This document shows, piece after piece, positions 44,601 through 52,200 of a stretch of 64,000 nucleotides of DNA. Within the stretch, counting starts at the first letter, position 1, and each line of letters opens with the position of its first letter. The translations under genes and the position numbers were made by a program. The notes beneath the pieces were generated by a model that was not told the DNA's origin, did not search any database, and worked only from the letters and a program-made list of their open reading frames with translations. The DNA comes from Ypsolopha sequella. Lineage: Eukaryota > Arthropoda > Insecta > Lepidoptera > Ypsolophidae. The stretch is from the NCBI GenBank assembly GCA_934047225.1, contig OW204012.1:15376001-15440000 (forward strand), written 5' to 3'.

Positions 44601-47600
44601 GAAGAACCGGCTGCAAGCAGTTATAAGGGCTAGAGGGGGGAACACGAAGTTCTAATGTTAAACTTAATTAATGAATAAATGAATGATTTTGTAAAAGAAG
44701 GTTTTTTTTTCAATTTTTCGCTATTTGATTATTTCAATCAAATAACGAAATTGATTATTTATTAATTCATCACTTAAAAAAAAATTACAGCCTGTATAGC
44801 AAATACTTTAAGACAAAAATGCATTTAATCAAAGTTGGAGGCCTATACCTTTAAAATGATATGTTATATATTTCATATGTTTATGTTTGTATGATTGGGT
44901 TATTTCCTTAAATGTAAAACAACAATGCTTGAGTCGATTTTTATGTCCACCAGTGTAGTTTTTGTATTTGACATGGGTGATGCACAACTAAGCAATGGAG
45001 GACTCAGTGAGCGACCATAATGTCAAACTGTTTAATATTGGCCTCAATTTGACTGACACAGAGTATAGCAAACTTTGTTCAGCTTCGACAGGGCCATTGT
45101 TAACAAGTTTACAACCAGACTGGAGTGCTAACCTCCATAAAAAACCGCACGCTGAAATAAATGACCTTCATTCTCTTTGGTGATATTTCTATCTCTATTA
45201 TTAATGAAACTTCGGGTGTATCGCTGTCTCTATTACTCATGAAAGGTTAAGAATTTGAAGGTCAAATTTTTGTTATAGGTAGTTTGGTTGTAAGCTTTTT
45301 ATCGGATAATCGCGCGCCTATCCATTTACATAAACTCCACTTTTTTCCGACAAAATAATAATACGGACAAGCTTTTTTGAACAAAGTTTAAGTAAAATAA
45401 TCCATAAAGTTACAAATTTTAGCAAAACCGTTTTTTTTTTCGTTGAAATGAACTAGAAACAGCCTGTTCACATAATTTTTGTTCGAAAAAATTAAGTTTA
45501 GATATATAAGCGCCCGAATATCGGCTCACTGATAACACATTAGATAAGCTGTCCAAATAAACAGTGCAAATTATATTTCCTGAACATTTGGGAGTGGAAA
45601 TTACCTGTTCCAGATAGCTAAGGTTGGCGGCTTGTCGCTTCATGATGGTGGCCATACGTCCGAGCGCAGCTCGCTTCAGCTGTTTGCAGCGGTACAGGGA
45701 GTCTCCATATTTGAGTAGACGGACATAGTCTTTGGCCACACTGTGGATTACAAGTCGGATTAGAGCAATTCTGGGACTAAATCTATAGCCGACCGACTGG
45801 ACGTGCAGTATCTGTCCTGGATTGTACGCAAAATCTTTCAGTAGTTACAGAATTAACTCCCTCTGGGTTAGTTGCTCCATGGTTAAAATTAATTATTACG
45901 ATTTAATAACACTCATATTTATGGGTATATGACTACTATGGTGCTTGCAGAAAACCAGCTTTGTAGATTTATCTGCTGAGCCAGGGCCAAATTTAATTTT
46001 TACAGTGCTTGATACATTGTAGTTAGGTTAGTGATACGTATACATTTTTTTTGTTTGTTTATGTTTTCCATATTATTATTTAAATTATGTTTTTGTTTTA
46101 ATAATTAGAAACAATGTGCTTGTACAGATTTGTATTGTATTGTCCGCTGTATTCACTTTATTTTTAATAGAATAACGGATAACGGACTGTATTGAAAAAA
46201 TTGTATTTGACATGGGTGATGCTCATCTAGTATTGGTTTCTTAGTAAGCGACCATAATGCCAAACTGTTCGTATAATTTTGGCCTCATTATTGACTGATG
46301 CAAAATATTTGTGATTTTGCTCAGCTTCGATAGGGCCTAAGGGAATTGTAATTTTAAACAAACAATATTTTTTAATATACCACGTTTTCAAAATGGGCAA
46401 AAAAATATAATGTATGAAACAGACAAACGAACTGACAGACAAGAGAGCAAGTTAATATTGCATTGTCATCTACTTTTGAGCTTTGTAGAAAGTATCAAGT
46501 CCCTAGCTCATCGGGAAGTTAGTTTAAAATCGGTTACAAATTTTTTCCTAAACAGGCTAAAAGACATACAAGAAACATTGATGTAACAAAGAGGAAGTTA
46601 CGGTATGTTACATTATAACATCAACTGAAAAATGGCCCTCTTTATGAACAAGTGCCACCGAACGAATGAGATAAAGCGATGAGCTTCAACAGTAGCATGA
46701 GTAAGACGAAGGGAATAAATACAGGTCGACTGGGTAAAGTGTAGCTCCAATTTGTTATTAAAATCTGGTTGACTAAAAACTTTAGCAAATAAAGCCAAAA
46801 GTATGCAAAACTGGTCGGACCTTAATCCCTTGGATTATAAAAAACGGCAGTATTTAGAGGAAAAAGCTTGTGCAAAACCCCATAAAAAATTTAAGTCGCT
46901 GAAGCTATCCCTCATCAAAGCAGTCGCCGAAATGGACCTCAATGTCGTGCCTGATTCTATTGACAACTGGCCTCACAGATTACAGGCTTCTATCGAAAAT
47001 CAAACTATTATACATGTAAAATCAAACTATTATACATGTAAAATACACAGATTTTTATCTATCTTCCCATTTATAATTTTTATAATAAAATTGAAAATGT
47101 GTCATTTATTTCAGACTTGGTATGTGACAGAACTTATGACCCCACTATGAACTTTAGTTTTTTTGTCGTCATCAGTGAAATAAATAAAAATAACTAGCTT
47201 TTGCCCTCAGCTTCGCTCACATTTTAGTATCTTTCAATTAATGGATTATTACAGTTTTAAACTTGTAAAAATCATAATCAACATAATACTTACTTATCAA
47301 TTAAGTGTCTGGCTGTGTTAAGTTGTCCGAGGCCAAGCTTGTAGTGATCTTTATCATACAGGACATTCATGAGATCAGCATAGAATGGATGGACATCATC
47401 TAGTTTTGGGAATTCCTAGAAATTATAAATTCTTTTATAAAAATTATCATAAATTCAAGTTATAATAATGATTGGTAAATCAACAGATTTCTATTGTTTC
47501 AGTGAATTTGAGGGAGGAAAGGAGCATATTTATTAGGATGGATATTAAATTTCATATTTTTTTAAAGAAATTTAGGGGTCACTACCACAATTTTAAAATT

Positions 47601-48248
47601 TAAATCTTCATACAAGTAATATTTTTTAAATAAATAGGTATTGAAATTAAATAATTGCAGAAAATTTGTTTTTGTTCAGCTACATAGAATACATCGAGGG
47701 TGCCCCGTGGTAAAACAGAAAAAAACTTAAAACAAGAACCACCCTAATATTTATCTATATCTAGAATACACCTTGGAGTAAATGATTTTTTTATCTGTAT
47801 TTGCACAACTGATTGCATGGCATTTAGCATTAGCATAGGTTTTACGTTTTAGCTGATATTAATCTGGTATTGACTTGGGTCATCTTGCTACAAAGCTGGA
47901 TAATTACTAAATATATGGTTGACATATAATCCGTTATTGACTCGGTCATCTCGCTACAAACCTGTATAATTCGGGATAGGCGATCATGAAAATTTTGTTG
48001 CGTAAATTTCACTTTTCTCATATAAAACCCACGTATCCTAGATATTTTGTAATGCTTATGGACGACAGTCGGAGTCTTCCGCTGTGTCTTCGATAGCATA
48101 ATATCTATAAAGTCCTGGAAAAGAAAATATTGCGTTAGTTTTTAGGTTATGAAATTCATATGTTGAAAACACTTGGTAAATAAAAAGTTATGTTATTCAC
48201 CTTGGCAGTGGGGACCACCGCAATCTTTTTGAAGTTGTACAAACTCAT
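17665..48248 (-). CDS. Nog1: Nucleolar GTP-binding protein 1 (NOG1/GTPBP4), complete
   Basis: GTPase of the OBG/NOG family needed for 60S ribosomal subunit maturation in nucleolus and nucleus. I join 16 exons (transcript order): 48248-48201, 48114-47962, 47415-47294, 45740-45605, 42153-42052, 41366-41274, 41147-40998, 40073-39916, 37732-37651, 37465-37406, 36369-36204, 35514-35405, 28934-28816, 22744-22611, 20834-20674, 17820-17665. All have GT/AG and consistent phases, total 1950 bp, 649 residues, close to the family's roughly 630-650. Start [16 protein letters not shown] is the conserved NOG1 N-terminus. Motifs: G1 GFPNVGKSS (~175-183), G3 DTPG (~221-224), G4 NKND (~289-292), G5-like STVTEMG; C-terminus is lysine/arginine rich ([18 protein letters not shown]...). 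Exon 7 is tandemly repeated. Introns are inflated by satellites. Confidence 0.95.
17880..18303 (-). repeat. Degenerate 27-bp tandem repeats flanking the 69-bp array
   Basis: Monomers of the type gggcaacagttttagatac-actgtta, 27 bp = 9 codons, with a ~108-bp block repeated almost exactly at about 18049 and 18157. They share their words with the 69-bp unit, which looks like an expanded higher-order form of them. In Nog1 intron 15. Confidence 0.75.
18304..20586 (-). repeat. 69-bp minisatellite, ~33 copies, in Nog1 intron 15
   Basis: The word gtgggcaacag recurs every 69 bp from 18373 to 20581 with very few substitutions. The unit is 23 codons without a stop in one minus-strand frame, so that frame stays open for 909 codons (20576-17847) on the Nog1 sense strand, encoding [24 protein letters not shown] leucine-rich repeats. 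I regard it as satellite DNA: there is no independent coding evidence, and its frame does not continue from exon 15. Confidence 0.92.
21110..21247 (+). repeat. ~135-bp dispersed repeat, member 1
   Basis: Begins tgtatttgacatgggtaatg, has gcgaccataatgccaaac in the middle and ends near cagcttcgaaaaggcc. Same family as 23557/26172 (split), 35862, 37242, 44962 and 46200, all in this orientation. Confidence 0.75.
23581..26083. mobile_element. GC-rich 2.5-kb insertion made of palindromic words and internal repeats
   Basis: Lies inside a copy of the 135-bp repeat, which defines its approximate borders. It holds a tandem duplication (23970-24505 and 24506-24965), about ten copies of cggccttcggcctc, related palindromes with arms gcgc and gccc, and a more AT-rich part (25000-25940) with repeated gagatacgggccgttaaag and tgtcaaa words. 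No protein domain recognised on either strand. Origin unknown; probably a non-autonomous mobile element. Confidence 0.55.
23970..24965 (+). repeat. ~536-bp imperfect tandem duplication inside the GC-rich insertion
   Basis: Collinear words at 536-bp spacing: ctgacagttgtcaa / ctgacagctgtcaa, cggtcgaaatgtgct, gtcgaatcccgctaagccca, ctcggcctcatgaactcaca, gaatgacatcag. The copies differ by substitutions and by gain or loss of cggccttcggcc words. Confidence 0.85.
26405..27266 (-). mobile_element. Helitron-like non-autonomous element, interrupted by another repeat
   Basis: Ends gagcgacccgcccggcttcg (left) and ttttatactatgtagtgatt (right), with aaactttcctcttgaatcac and atcaaaatccgttgcgtagt inside, the layout of a common lepidopteran element also seen at 55545-55720. 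The middle is interrupted from ~26763 by the inverse copy of the 10255-10395 repeat and simple-sequence DNA (gatgat at ~27035). Confidence 0.5.
27328..27977 (-). repeat. 26-bp minisatellite, 25 copies, in Nog1 intron 13
   Basis: gaaagtattgcaacagagaa plus tagtct, repeated exactly 26 bp apart from 27328 to 27978 with one substitution (near 27427). As 26 is not a multiple of 3, all three minus frames read through it and all are open; this gives three overlapping spurious frames. Confidence 0.95.
28150..28436 (+). repeat. Dispersed repeat, copy 2 (first copy at 703)
   Basis: Same order of words as 703-980 (caaatagtttattttgcaaa, then cggagacccggccagggacc and ccaaccgagccccc), in Nog1 intron 13 and antisense to that gene. 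Confidence 0.6.
28664..28775 (-). mobile_element. Short RTE-like LINE relic beside Nog1 exon 13
   Basis: Collinear with 7950-8060 and 37984-38100 (tatctcccagagagttagg ... cctccacatccatcagtc ... gagctcttctat). It ends ~40 bp from the exon 13 donor. Confidence 0.55.
29055..29351. mobile_element. Lepidopteran dispersed element with agggttccgtacc / ggtacggaaccct ends
   Basis: Starts aactggccaagtgcgagttg, then cacgaagggttccgtacc and ends tttgggtacggaaccctaaa. Related pieces at 22777-22870, 37540-37600, 39590-39690, 41418-41799, 43640-43706 and 58656-59106. Confidence 0.6.
30239..35360 (-). repeat. 132-bp minisatellite, ~38.8 copies, in Nog1 intron 12
   Basis: gaagtctaccaccagtacaa recurs every 132 bp from 30239 to the last partial unit at 35255. 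Units are ~98-100% alike by eye, with marker variants (gtgagt/gtcagt, cgttg/cggtg, aagtata/aagtcta, cttgaag/catgaag, cacccgg/cactcgg). The array ends 45 bp from the exon 12 donor. Each unit contains ttacgtca, a CRE-like octamer. Confidence 0.96.
35862..35999 (+). repeat. ~135-bp dispersed repeat, member 3
   Basis: ttgtatttgacatgggtaat ... gcgaccataatgccaaac ... gtagggccag. Its first ~60 bp are the same as in member 4. Confidence 0.75.
37242..37381 (+). repeat. ~135-bp dispersed repeat, member 4
   Basis: ttgtatttgacatgggtaat ... gcgaccataatgacaaac ... cagcttcgatagggcc. Confidence 0.75.
37984..38465 (-). mobile_element. RTE-like LINE relic, reverse-transcriptase C-terminal part
   Basis: The minus strand reads [20 protein letters not shown] then [10 protein letters not shown], a typical C-terminal part of lepidopteran RTE/BovB-like reverse transcriptases; the rest is broken by stops and frameshifts. 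In Nog1 intron 8, same strand as the gene. Confidence 0.75.
38499..38770. mobile_element. Palindromic MITE, copy 1 (second copy at 43979)
   Basis: Almost the whole 270 bp folds back: left acaaggtgactttgtgaac ... aagtgatcagcatc pairs with right gatgctgatcactt ... aaaaagtcaccttgt; the centre has gaaatttcgact / agtcgaaatttc. Confidence 0.8.
40310..40975 (-). CDS. Nog1: Nog1 exon 7, tandem copies 2-5 (alternative or unused G3 exons)
   Basis: Copies at 40975-40826, 40803-40654, 40631-40482 and 40459-40310, each exactly 150 bp, all open and in the same phase as copy 1. Each has an acceptor (ctccctgtag or close variant) and a donor (gtaggc in copies 2-4, gtaagc in copy 5). They read [20 protein letters not shown], so G3 is DTTG instead of DTPG. 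Copies 2-4 are nearly identical (copy 2 has F for L in ALAHFRA); copy 5 has separate, mostly conservative changes ([19 protein letters not shown]). Whether any is spliced in is unknown. Confidence 0.6.
40998..41147 (-). CDS. Nog1: Nog1 exon 7, copy 1 (canonical G3 exon)
   Basis: 150 bp in phase 0, acceptor tttcctgcag, donor gtaggc. Reads [16 protein letters not shown]... to ...QCGHTIEEQ, the canonical family sequence with the DxPG G3 motif. It is the first of five tandem copies met by the transcript and the only one with DTPG, so it is the default choice for the functional protein. Confidence 0.9.
41418..41799. mobile_element. Dispersed element of the agggttccgtacc family
   Basis: Begins tagggttccaaacgggactc and ends ggtacggaaccctttgtgcg followed by cacttggccggttt. 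In the intron between Nog1 exons 5 and 6. Confidence 0.5.
42400..42750 (+). mobile_element. Relic of a non-LTR retrotransposon reverse-transcriptase C-terminus
   Basis: Plus strand reads [18 protein letters not shown], then [27 protein letters not shown] before a stop, the usual end of jockey-type reverse transcriptases. A 63-64-bp segment (gtgtataacaaactacctaa...) is duplicated in tandem at about 42541 and 42605. Confidence 0.6.
43979..44250. mobile_element. Palindromic MITE, copy 2
   Basis: Same family and length as 38499-38770 (tacaaggtgactttttgatc ... gatcaaaaattcaccttgta). Located in Nog1 intron 4. A decayed fragment with ctgatcacttactgagtatc is near 8460. Confidence 0.8.
44395..44957. 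mobile_element. Mariner-like foldback element with ~150-bp terminal inverted repeats
   Basis: Ends tacactggtggacataaaaa and ttttatgtccaccagtgta; the match continues inwards through caagcattgttgt, ataggcctccac and cgctatacagg words on both sides. 560 bp, no transposase. Confidence 0.85.
44962..45099 (+). repeat. ~135-bp dispersed repeat, member 5
   Basis: ttgtatttgacatgggtgat ... gcgaccataatgtcaaac ... cagcttcgacagggcc. It directly abuts the foldback element ending at 44957. Confidence 0.75.
46200..46338 (+). repeat. ~135-bp dispersed repeat, member 6
   Basis: ttgtatttgacatgggtgat ... gcgaccataatgccaaac ... cagcttcgatagggcc. Confidence 0.75.
46597..46740. repeat. ~145-bp dispersed repeat, copy 1 (copy 2 at 58430)
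   Basis: Words shared in order with 58430-58580: tacggtatgtt, atcaactgaaaaat, cctcttt, gaacaagtgccaccg, gagcttcaacagtagc, aataaatacaggtc. Followed at once by a transposase relic. Confidence 0.6.
46803..47018 (+). pseudogene. C-terminal fragment of a Tc1/mariner-type transposase
   Basis: Reads [20 protein letters not shown], then [20 protein letters not shown] and [16 protein letters not shown]. The DLNPLDY...LE..VC..PH pattern with final Asp of the catalytic triad is typical of IS630-Tc1-mariner transposases. The N-terminal two thirds are missing, and the usual W after LDY.. is changed. Ends in a 22-bp direct duplication (aatcaaactattatacatgt) at 46997-47040. Confidence 0.7.
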
Positions 48249-49046
48249 TTTGATTTATTTTGTTGATGTTTTCTCGTAAACTAGTGAGGAATCCCTCATG
48301 AGGTCCACACACGTAAATACACGTGCGGGAAAAAGAAAGAGAGGAAAGAACTGTCAAAAGCGGAACGTTCTGAGACTAGTTTTGGATATGGAGTGATATG
48401 GACTAACCAGACTCATGGCAAATATCGGCAAGCATTCACAAATGCTACGTTTCTAAATTGTGTCTGCATTTTGGATATAATGCCTGATGTACTATTTGAA
48501 ATGTTTTAACTATCAAACTGAACGTATTCAGACAAACATAGAAGAAAAGAAACTAAAATAAGACCAGGCAGTATGGGCTTAAGCCTTTAGCTTTTTCCAT
48601 AAAGGAAAGAAACTGCCAAAAAAAAAAAAAAAAAGAAATTAAAAAAAAAACTGAAAACGTCAAATTGAAATCAATTTCAATAAATTCGAAAAAGGTTATG
48701 TATGTGCAGTTTACCGGATATATTAATGATTTTCGATCAAATAATTAGCAAATACTGTATGAAAATCTTAGAATAAATTAATATCGTAACTTCAAAGTAA
48801 AATATTGTTTGAAGAAGGACGTTTTTACGTAAGTATACGTTTATTGCATCACTCTTCATTTGTTTTCCACAATTACGCCGAAATACATAAAAAAAACGAG
48901 TTTTTTTTTGTCATTCTTGGACACATTTTATTCCATATTCAGTAACGAACATAATCATGAACATCTTCGTGTAGTTTTCGTGCGATTTAAATAAAAACAG
49001 TGAGTGGTGATGTGTTGCAGATAAGTTGGTGAAAGAACTCTTCAAA
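48249..49046. promoter_or_regulatory. Divergent promoter region between Nog1 and PITRM1, with PITRM1 5' UTR intron
   Basis: The two start codons are about 800 bp apart and face away from each other, so promoters of both genes must lie here or nearby. On the plus strand a gtaagt donor at 48829 and the acceptor tgtgttgcag ending at 49020 define a likely 192-nt intron in the PITRM1 5' UTR. No TATA box stands out. Confidence 0.5.
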
Positions 49047-52000
49047 ATGTATTCAAGACTTCATTTGAGCAATTGGAAGGGCCTTCCAAGTCGCCTGTCG
49101 CTCCTCAACCAAAGAAACTGCCACGCCAGCAACTTGAAAACCAAGGAATCTATTCCTAGAAACAACATTCAACCAGGAAAAAAGTTACATGGATTTTTAT
49201 GCACAGATGTCCAACATATAAAAGAGTACAACATGACTGCTTACTTATTGACACATGAAAAGACAAAAACTCCATACTTCCATTTAGAAAGAGACGATTC
49301 AAATAATGTTTTTTCAGTTGGATTTAGGACTACTCCACTTGATTCCATGGGAACCCCTCATATTTTAGAACATACAGTTCTGTGCGGATCAGAAAAATAT
49401 CCAGTGAGAGATCCTTTCTTCAAAATGCTTAACAGGTCACTGGCTACGTTCATGAATGCTTTGACTGGTCCAGATTATACATTTTATCCATTTTCATCTC
49501 AGAATCAAGTCGACTATCAGAATCTTCAAAAGGTATATTTAGATGCCGTTTTCAAGCCTAATTTGTTACATATGGATTTTCTTCAAGAAGGTTGGAGGTT
49601 GGAGCACTCAAAATTAGATGATAAAAACTCAGATTTGGTTTTTAAAGGTGTTGTCTACAATGAAATGAAAGGAGCATTTTCTGAAACAAGTTCTCTTTTT
49701 GGTCAGAAATTTATAAATTCCATTCTGCCTCAAGGGACTTACGGTTATGTGTCAGGAGGAGATCCGTTGTACATTCCGGACCTGACACATCAACATTTAA
49801 AGAGTTTCCATGAAATGTATTACCATCCCAGTAATGCAAGGATTTATTCTTATGGAAACTTTCCATTAGACCAGAATTTGAAAGTTTTACATGAGCAATA
49901 TTTAAGCAAATACTCTTATCTAGATCCGTCAAACACGGTTGTGGCAAAACAAGATCGATGGACTCAACCAAAGAAAGAAAATATCTCTTGCAGGCTAGAC
50001 CAATTTGGTGGACCAATTGAGAAACAGAACCAAATAGCTATTGGCTATGTCATGTCTGACATCACAGATATTTCTGAAACGTTCACCTTGACTGCACTCG
50101 CAGAATTAATGATAATCGGTCCTAACTCTGCATTCTACAAATCTTTGATAGAGAAAAACATTTCTGGTGGTTACACCTCCTTAACGGGGTACGACAACCA
50201 AATCCGAGATACACTATTTGTTGTTGGTCTAAAAGATATTGAAACATCAAAGTTTGAAACTGTGGAAAAGATAGTTCAACAAACTATTGAAGATATACAC
50301 TCCAAAGGGTTTGAAAAAGACCATATTGAAAGTGTATTGCATGGGTTTGAATTAGGTATAAAACATCAATCTCCAAAATTCGGACTAAATTTACTGTTTA
50401 ATATTATGCCTCTTTGGAATCACAATGGTCCCATACTTGATGCGCTTAAAGTTAATGATTTGCTCAATCATTTAAAATCGCGTTTAACCAATCCAAAGTA
50501 TGTAAGAGAGACAATTGAGAAGTACTTCATAGCTAACAATCACAAGCTGACGATGACCATGCAGCCGGACACGAAATTTGACGACATATTTAATGAATTA
50601 GAAATCAAAAACCTAAAATCGAAAGTGGAAAGTTTGACTCCTGAGCAGAAGGAGCAAATCTTTAAAGAAGGATTAGAACTTTCTGAGGCTCAAAAGAAAG
50701 AACAAAACTTAGATATTCTCCCTTGTTTGAAGGTAGATGAAATTACATCAAACAAGACTGAACCAGCAATCAAGCATACAGCATCTGGCACCATCCCCCT
50801 TCAAGTATGTGAAGCTAACACCAATGGTATTACTTATTTCAGAGGGGTATTGGGTACAGAAAGTTTAACAGAAACACAAAGGAAAATCCTGCCATTCTTC
50901 AACTATATCTTGGACAAATTCGATACAAAATCTTTCAGCTACAGAGACTTTGACAAATATGTTAGCAAATCGACATCAGGCTTGAGTGTCTTAACCCACA
51001 TAACTGAGCATATAGATCTACAGGAACAATACGAAGAAGGAATTATCCTTGCCAGCCATTGCTTAGATGAGAATCTGCAGAAAATGTTGGACATTTGGTC
51101 AGAAATTTTTGCTAAGCCTAACTTCTCAAACAGCGAAAGATTAACGATGCTACTTAACAACTATTGTTCATCTCTAACCAGTGGTGTAGTAAGTAGTGGA
51201 CACTCATATGCCATGCAGGCAGCCAGGTCGTTAATATCCTCCGTAGATGAATGCAAAGAGAACCTATTAGGTTTGCACCATGTTATGAATATGCAAAAAA
51301 TGCAAAAAGATATAAAAGTTGAGCAAATCCAAACATTTGTTGATGAAATTGGCCACAAAATCTTAAAAGGTAACAACCTGAGGGCGGCTTACCATTACTC
51401 CAACACCAACGAAAGTGTACACAAAGCTATCGATGATTTCTGCACAAAATTGTGTGCTGGCGACAACGAAAATGTAAACCAAATCAACTGGGTCGATACC
51501 AGAGACATGCCAAAAGAAAACAGAGGGCTACATATATCCATGAACATTCCAGTCAATTTCTGTGCTAAAGTCATTCCGACAGTCCCATATACCGACCCAG
51601 ATTTCGCCAAACTTAGAGTCCTATCCAGATTTATGACATCGAAATATCTGCATCCGATAGTCAGAGAACAAAATGGCGCATATGGCGGTGGGGCAATGCT
51701 GTCAACTGATGGAACTTTCAACTTTTACTCCTACAGAGATCCTAATTCCCGGGTAACGTTGGACGTTTTTGATGCCTGTTCAGATTGGATGGCAAAAAAC
51801 ACTAACCTGGTTGATGATCAGAACCTGTTTGAATCGAAACTTTCTATTCTACAGCAGATGGATCAACCTGTAGCGGAGTACATGAAGGGACTTGATCTAT
51901 TCCTTTTCGGTCTGTCCTATGACATATGGCAGACACAAAGAGAAAGGATTCTGGCTGTTAAAAAGGAGGATCTTTTGGAAGTATGTCAGAAGTTCTTGAA

Positions 52001-52103
52001 GCCCGATTCCTGGGCAGGAAAGTGTGTGATTGGAGAAGGGGCTTCACAGCAAATACAAAAAGATGGCGAAGTCTGGGAGAAGATTAGTGGGCCTCAGCAA
52101 TAA
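49047..52103 (+). CDS. PITRM1: Mitochondrial presequence protease (PITRM1 / PreP), M16C metallopeptidase
   Basis: Zinc protease of the mitochondrial matrix that degrades cleaved targeting peptides and other short peptides. The coding sequence is one uninterrupted exon of 1018 residues, the usual length. I start at ATG 49047 (MYSRLHLSNWKGLPSRL); the frame is open a few codons further upstream but only to a TTG. The N-terminus is basic with few acidic residues, as expected for a matrix-targeting peptide. The inverted zinc motif HILEH is at residues 105-109, followed by a NEMKGAFSE segment carrying the third ligand (Glu). The M16C linker and a C-terminal inactive protease-like half (EQNGAYGGGAML) are present. 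Polyadenylation signal AATAAA at 52195-52200. An intronless reading frame in an intron-rich neighbourhood could reflect old retroposition or intron loss. Confidence 0.96.
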   Translation: MYSRLHLSNWKGLPSRLSLLNQRNCHASNLKTKESIPRNNIQPGKKLHGFLCTDVQHIKEYNMTAYLLTHEKTKTPYFHLERDDSNNVFSVGFRTTPLDSMGTPHILEHTVLCGSEKYPVRDPFFKMLNRSLATFMNALTGPDYTFYPFSSQNQVDYQNLQKVYLDAVFKPNLLHMDFLQEGWRLEHSKLDDKNSDLVFKGVVYNEMKGAFSETSSLFGQKFINSILPQGTYGYVSGGDPLYIPDLTHQHLKSFHEMYYHPSNARIYSYGNFPLDQNLKVLHEQYLSKYSYLDPSNTVVAKQDRWTQPKKENISCRLDQFGGPIEKQNQIAIGYVMSDITDISETFTLTALAELMIIGPNSAFYKSLIEKNISGGYTSLTGYDNQIRDTLFVVGLKDIETSKFETVEKIVQQTIEDIHSKGFEKDHIESVLHGFELGIKHQSPKFGLNLLFNIMPLWNHNGPILDALKVNDLLNHLKSRLTNPKYVRETIEKYFIANNHKLTMTMQPDTKFDDIFNELEIKNLKSKVESLTPEQKEQIFKEGLELSEAQKKEQNLDILPCLKVDEITSNKTEPAIKHTASGTIPLQVCEANTNGITYFRGVLGTESLTETQRKILPFFNYILDKFDTKSFSYRDFDKYVSKSTSGLSVLTHITEHIDLQEQYEEGIILASHCLDENLQKMLDIWSEIFAKPNFSNSERLTMLLNNYCSSLTSGVVSSGHSYAMQAARSLISSVDECKENLLGLHHVMNMQKMQKDIKVEQIQTFVDEIGHKILKGNNLRAAYHYSNTNESVHKAIDDFCTKLCAGDNENVNQINWVDTRDMPKENRGLHISMNIPVNFCAKVIPTVPYTDPDFAKLRVLSRFMTSKYLHPIVREQNGAYGGGAMLSTDGTFNFYSYRDPNSRVTLDVFDACSDWMAKNTNLVDDQNLFESKLSILQQMDQPVAEYMKGLDLFLFGLSYDIWQTQRERILAVKKEDLLEVCQKFLKPDSWAGKCVIGEGASQQIQKDGEVWEKISGPQQ

Positions 52104-52194
52104 ATTAATTGTGAAATAGTTATTAAGAGATTAAAGACATTTTGAGGACAATTGCCGATACGTATTTAATGCAGAATTCAATTGTATTTCGTAG

Positions 52195-52200
52195 AATAAA
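52195..52200 (+). terminator. Polyadenylation signal of PITRM1
   Basis: AATAAA about 90 bp after the PITRM1 stop codon; a second AATAAA overlaps the stop itself (from 52100). Confidence 0.6.

Noticed and set aside
49026..49046. Seven extra N-terminal codons of PITRM1
   Set aside because: They begin at TTG and the first base lies just after a likely splice acceptor; the ATG at 49047 places the HxxEH zinc motif at residues 105-109, as expected for the family.
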